A stretch of DNA of 16,709 nucleotides from positions 1 through 16,709 of the forward strand of contig CAYSDH010000071.1 in the NCBI GenBank assembly GCA_964429805.1, written 5' to 3'. The notes below the pieces were generated by a model. It did no database searches, was not told the DNA's origin, and saw nothing but the letters and a program-made list of their open reading frames with translations. The position numbers and the translations under genes were made by a program. This DNA comes from CAYSDH01 sp964429805. GTDB lineage: Bacteria; Bacteroidota; Bacteroidia; Flavobacteriales_D; JABDKJ01. Positions 14,816 to 16,709 of the stretch are shown one piece after another; within the stretch, counting starts at the first letter, position 1; every line of letters starts with the position of its first letter.

Positions 14816-14827
14816 TATTTGTATGTT
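14816..14827 (+). promoter_or_regulatory. Shared 12-mer upstream of DinB-like gene
   Basis: TATTTGTATGTT lies 22 bases before the start of the DinB-like gene. The same 12 bases recur at 15386-15397, upstream of the next gene. It contains TATTTG, close to the end of a Bacteroidota -7 box. A role in transcription start is possible but unproven. Confidence 0.3.
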
Positions 14828-14849
14828 CGAAGTCGCAAAAAGTGAATAA

Positions 14850-15374
14850 ATGATGAAAAAAGGAGTAGAGTCCATTCTAGGAACAGAGTACAATGAGTAT
14901 TACAGCGGATATGTCGCCAAGGGAAAATTGTTGGCCGCTGAGATGGATTTGTTGCAGCATGGATCTGGTATCGTTCGTTTGTTGCGCGAGGTACCTAAAG
15001 AGAAGCATGGCTACAGATATGATGTGGGCAAATGGAGCATTAAAGAAATTGTAGGACACCTTATTGATTGTGAGCGCGTGTTCGCATACAGAGCTCTAGC
15101 TTTTGCGAGAGGAGACAAGTCATCATTGCCTGGATTTGACGAAAACGAGTATGCGAAGCGCAGTAACGCGCATCACCGTGGCATGGAAGATTTGTTAGAA
15201 GAATTTATCAGTGTGCGTGTGGCGACACATCACATGTTTGAGTCATTTGACGAGTCAATGCTCAAAATGGTTGGCAATGCCAATGGGCAAGAGATGAGCG
15301 TGCGCGCCATTTATCTCATCACTTATGGTCACGCCATGCATCACATGGCAGTGATTAAGGAGAGGTACCTATAG
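14850..15374 (+). CDS. DinB-like four-helix metal protein
   Basis: This encodes 174 residues, typical for the DinB/YfiT-like superfamily (four-helix bundle, metal-binding). The fold's signature is visible: KWSIKEIVGHLIDCERVFAYRAL in the second helix, giving His70, and ITYGHAMHHMAVIKERY at the end, giving His161 and His165 as the other likely ligands. The LPGFDENEY segment (93-101) is common in the DinB_2 group. Members include thiol-dependent transferases such as bacillithiol transferase, so a thiol-S-transferase or metal-dependent hydrolase role is plausible; the substrate is unknown. It is probably cytosolic, with no signal peptide. It is divergent from the BatA-like gene with about 90 bases between, and either Met1 or Met2 could start it. 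The following gene begins 40 bases after the stop. Confidence 0.88.
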   Translation: MMKKGVESILGTEYNEYYSGYVAKGKLLAAEMDLLQHGSGIVRLLREVPKEKHGYRYDVGKWSIKEIVGHLIDCERVFAYRALAFARGDKSSLPGFDENEYAKRSNAHHRGMEDLLEEFISVRVATHHMFESFDESMLKMVGNANGQEMSVRAIYLITYGHAMHHMAVIKERYL

Positions 15375-15385
15375 GTAGTTGGGTT

Positions 15386-15397
15386 TATTTGTATGTT
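15386..15397 (+). promoter_or_regulatory. Shared 12-mer upstream of membrane protein
   Basis: This is an identical copy of the 12-mer at 14816-14827, here 17 bases before the GTG start. Its repeated occurrence just upstream of two successive starts is the only evidence for function. Confidence 0.3.
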
Positions 15398-15414
15398 GTT
15401 GATCATAGAGAATC

Positions 15415-16017
15415 GTGAAAATTGGGAGAGAACATATTCGACTTGTTGCAGTCTCGATTCTCGGGGCTTACCTGGTCTATCGTTTTTCAACCTATTGGGA
15501 CTCGACCTTTATTGGTGATTCGTTTGTCGATGTCGTTCTGGGGTCAATAATCTTGATTCTAGTTGCTTGGCCAATATTGAGTTCAATATCAAAGGGTCTC
15601 GAACTAAAAAGGATTACTAAGATTTTAATACCTGCGGTAGCTATATGCACTGCCATTGCTATTGGAGGAATTGAGTATAAAAGGAAAGAAACTTTTGATA
15701 AACCCTCAGTCCTTAGAGTCAACTACAATGGTGACTACAATGGAACGAGTATAGACTTTAAAGAAGATGGGACTTTCATTTTTGACAACTATTGTTTAGG
15801 CTCGAATTTCGAATATGGAACGTACGAGCTGTCGAACAATCTCATTGTACTCACTGAGTCGAGCATCGATAACGTGATTGCAACGAACAACTTAAGAATA
15901 GGCCCAGAAGAGGACTATGGAACTGGGAAGACCAGATATGTGGTTCAAGTTGACGATCAAGGAAAAGAGCTTGAGGGAAAAACGAAATTCAGAGTGATAA
16001 TTGATAACAGAAAATGA
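15415..16017 (+). CDS. Small membrane protein with soluble C-terminal domain
   Basis: This encodes 200 residues starting with GTG; no ATG lies at a better place. Three hydrophobic helices are visible (about 8-24, 37-57 and 68-86), followed by a soluble, probably extracytoplasmic, beta-rich domain (about 95-200) with NGDYNGTSIDF, EDGTFIFDN and YGTYELSNNLIVL. This GDY...DGTF...GTY...L pattern resembles small lipocalin-like domains and loosely recalls the lipoprotein at 211-576. I do not recognise the family. It has lower GC and a different feel from clpB and the BatA operon, as does the small lipoprotein, suggesting accessory genes. It is followed by a hairpin-rich spacer. Confidence 0.7.
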   Translation: MKIGREHIRLVAVSILGAYLVYRFSTYWDSTFIGDSFVDVVLGSIILILVAWPILSSISKGLELKRITKILIPAVAICTAIAIGGIEYKRKETFDKPSVLRVNYNGDYNGTSIDFKEDGTFIFDNYCLGSNFEYGTYELSNNLIVLTESSIDNVIATNNLRIGPEEDYGTGKTRYVVQVDDQGKELEGKTKFRVIIDNRK

Positions 16018-16060
16018 AAACGATCTACAACACCCGATCATAGACTATACCCCCACAAAT

Positions 16061-16098
16061 CCCGCGCGCAGCGGGCTGGAGAAAGCTCCGCTTTTTCC
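16061..16098. terminator. Two adjacent hairpins after membrane protein gene
   Basis: CCCGC-gcgca-GCGGG (16061-16075) is followed at once by GGAGAAAGC-tcc-GCTTTTTCC (16078-16098; nine-base arms with one G.T pair). On the plus strand the second stem has a T-rich 3' arm but no free U-tract. It may terminate transcription from the gene at 15415, or be a diverged member of the GGAG...GCTCC repeat family. Confidence 0.4.
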
Positions 16099-16140
16099 AA
16101 GGTACAGTCCATATCGATTGGCACGTTGTAACATTTCGAA

Positions 16141-16709
16141 AATGAAACGAACCTTTTTAATTAGTATCACTTTGACTCTCTGCTTTTCTGCGAATGCGCA
16201 GACAGAGACGGAGCTAAATGGAACAGAAACACACCTATTCTGGAATAGAAATGTGACGCTTAAACTGGAAGATTTTAAAGGAGATGGCACGAACACTCCG
16301 ACCGCCAACAGAAATTGTGACTCTTTAAAGTTATGCACTGTTGGGTTTTTCGGAATGTGGTCAGTACTAGATGTCTCAAAGAAAAAAAAGCATAGAGGAA
16401 AGTTAAAGCAGGCCGTGTACTTCCTTCCGGTTTTTGAATATGGAACTTCCTACACGCTCGACAATGACACTGTTGGGGCGATTGAGCAACAGGTGATATT
16501 CGACATATACGAACTAGCATCTAGAGGCGCGCGAAAACGATTGGAGTCGTACAGAGATACTATGCACAACGCATACGGAGTGGATTGGACATTTTTTGAA
16601 ACCGTTAAAAATGACTTTTCTGATATTAGAAATAAGATGGTCGACAAGTTCGTCTATGATGTTTTTCTTAAACAAGAAAAGGGGGCGCTTGAGCGATGGG
16701 TAAAGGATA
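16141..16709 (+). CDS. Secreted DUF922-like protein, cut by window end
   Basis: The frame from ATG 16141 stays open to the last base, giving 189 codons with no stop. It starts with a clear signal peptide (MKRTFLISITLTLCFSANAQ, cleaved after about residue 18-20), so the protein is exported. LKLEDFKGDGTNT (about 40-52) and the later EQQVIFDIYELASRGARKRL (115-134) match in order the LTWxDFxG and HEQxHFDIxExxAR elements I know from the DUF922 group, putative zinc peptidases of Bacteroidota and others. Here the expected His-Glu...His pair reads I114-E115-Q-Q-V-I119, so both His are missing and catalysis is doubtful. The C-terminal part lies outside the window. The family call rests on this pattern only. 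Confidence 0.65.

Noticed and set aside
16045..16520. Two minus-strand frames near the right edge
   Set aside because: They overlap the plus-strand gene with a clear signal peptide, and their composition is not protein-like.

Overview
The window looks like part of a Bacteroidota chromosome, probably Flavobacteriales or Saprospirales; I cannot resolve the family. The signs are a C-terminal type IX secretion (T9SS) sorting domain on a giant secreted protein, a BatA-type membrane protein coupled to a dihydroorotase-like gene, several small SPII lipoproteins, poor Shine-Dalgarno sequences, and occasional TAnnTTTG-like -7 boxes. No rRNA, tRNA, CRISPR array, insertion sequence or phage gene was found.

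Layout. Positions 1-1235 are gene-poor: a possible gene end at the left edge, one small lipoprotein (211-576), and about 660 bases rich in short inverted repeats. Many of these share a GGAGC-NNN-GCTCC core, like REP/REPIN elements. Next come two co-directional genes: a secreted TPR protein (from 1236) and a 1541-residue secreted metallophosphatase (2123-6748). The TPR frame carries an in-frame TAG. Reading continues for 37 sensible codons beyond it and ends in a TGA that overlaps the phosphatase ATG, so the TAG looks like a recent nonsense mutation (or readthrough or a base error). The phosphatase joins a purple-acid-phosphatase-like catalytic head to two copies of a beta-rich module, nine tandem Cys/Asp-rich thrombospondin-3-like repeats, a dockerin-like pair and a T9SS tail.

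Positions 6831-14762 run on the minus strand. In transcription order they are a BatA-like von Willebrand protein, a dihydroorotase homologue that has lost its metal ligands (the two overlap by ATGA), the disaggregase ClpB, a small lipoprotein, and a pirin-family protein with a Tat-like leader. A strong intrinsic terminator after clpB separates it from the lipoprotein/pirin pair. Upstream of clpB are two spaced TGTCAT-type sites that may be an operator.

From 14850 the plus strand carries a DinB-like metal protein, a three-helix membrane protein of unknown function, a hairpin-rich spacer, and the 5' part of a secreted protein cut by the right edge. That protein resembles the DUF922 family, but its HExxH-like position is degenerate.

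The genes do not form one pathway. Themes are envelope and secreted proteins of Bacteroidota (T9SS, lipoproteins, BatA), one heat-shock chaperone, and two enzyme homologues whose catalytic residues appear lost. The most distinctive points are the nonsense-interrupted TPR gene, the mosaic phosphatase, the pseudo-dihydroorotase coupled to BatA, and the palindromic repeat family.
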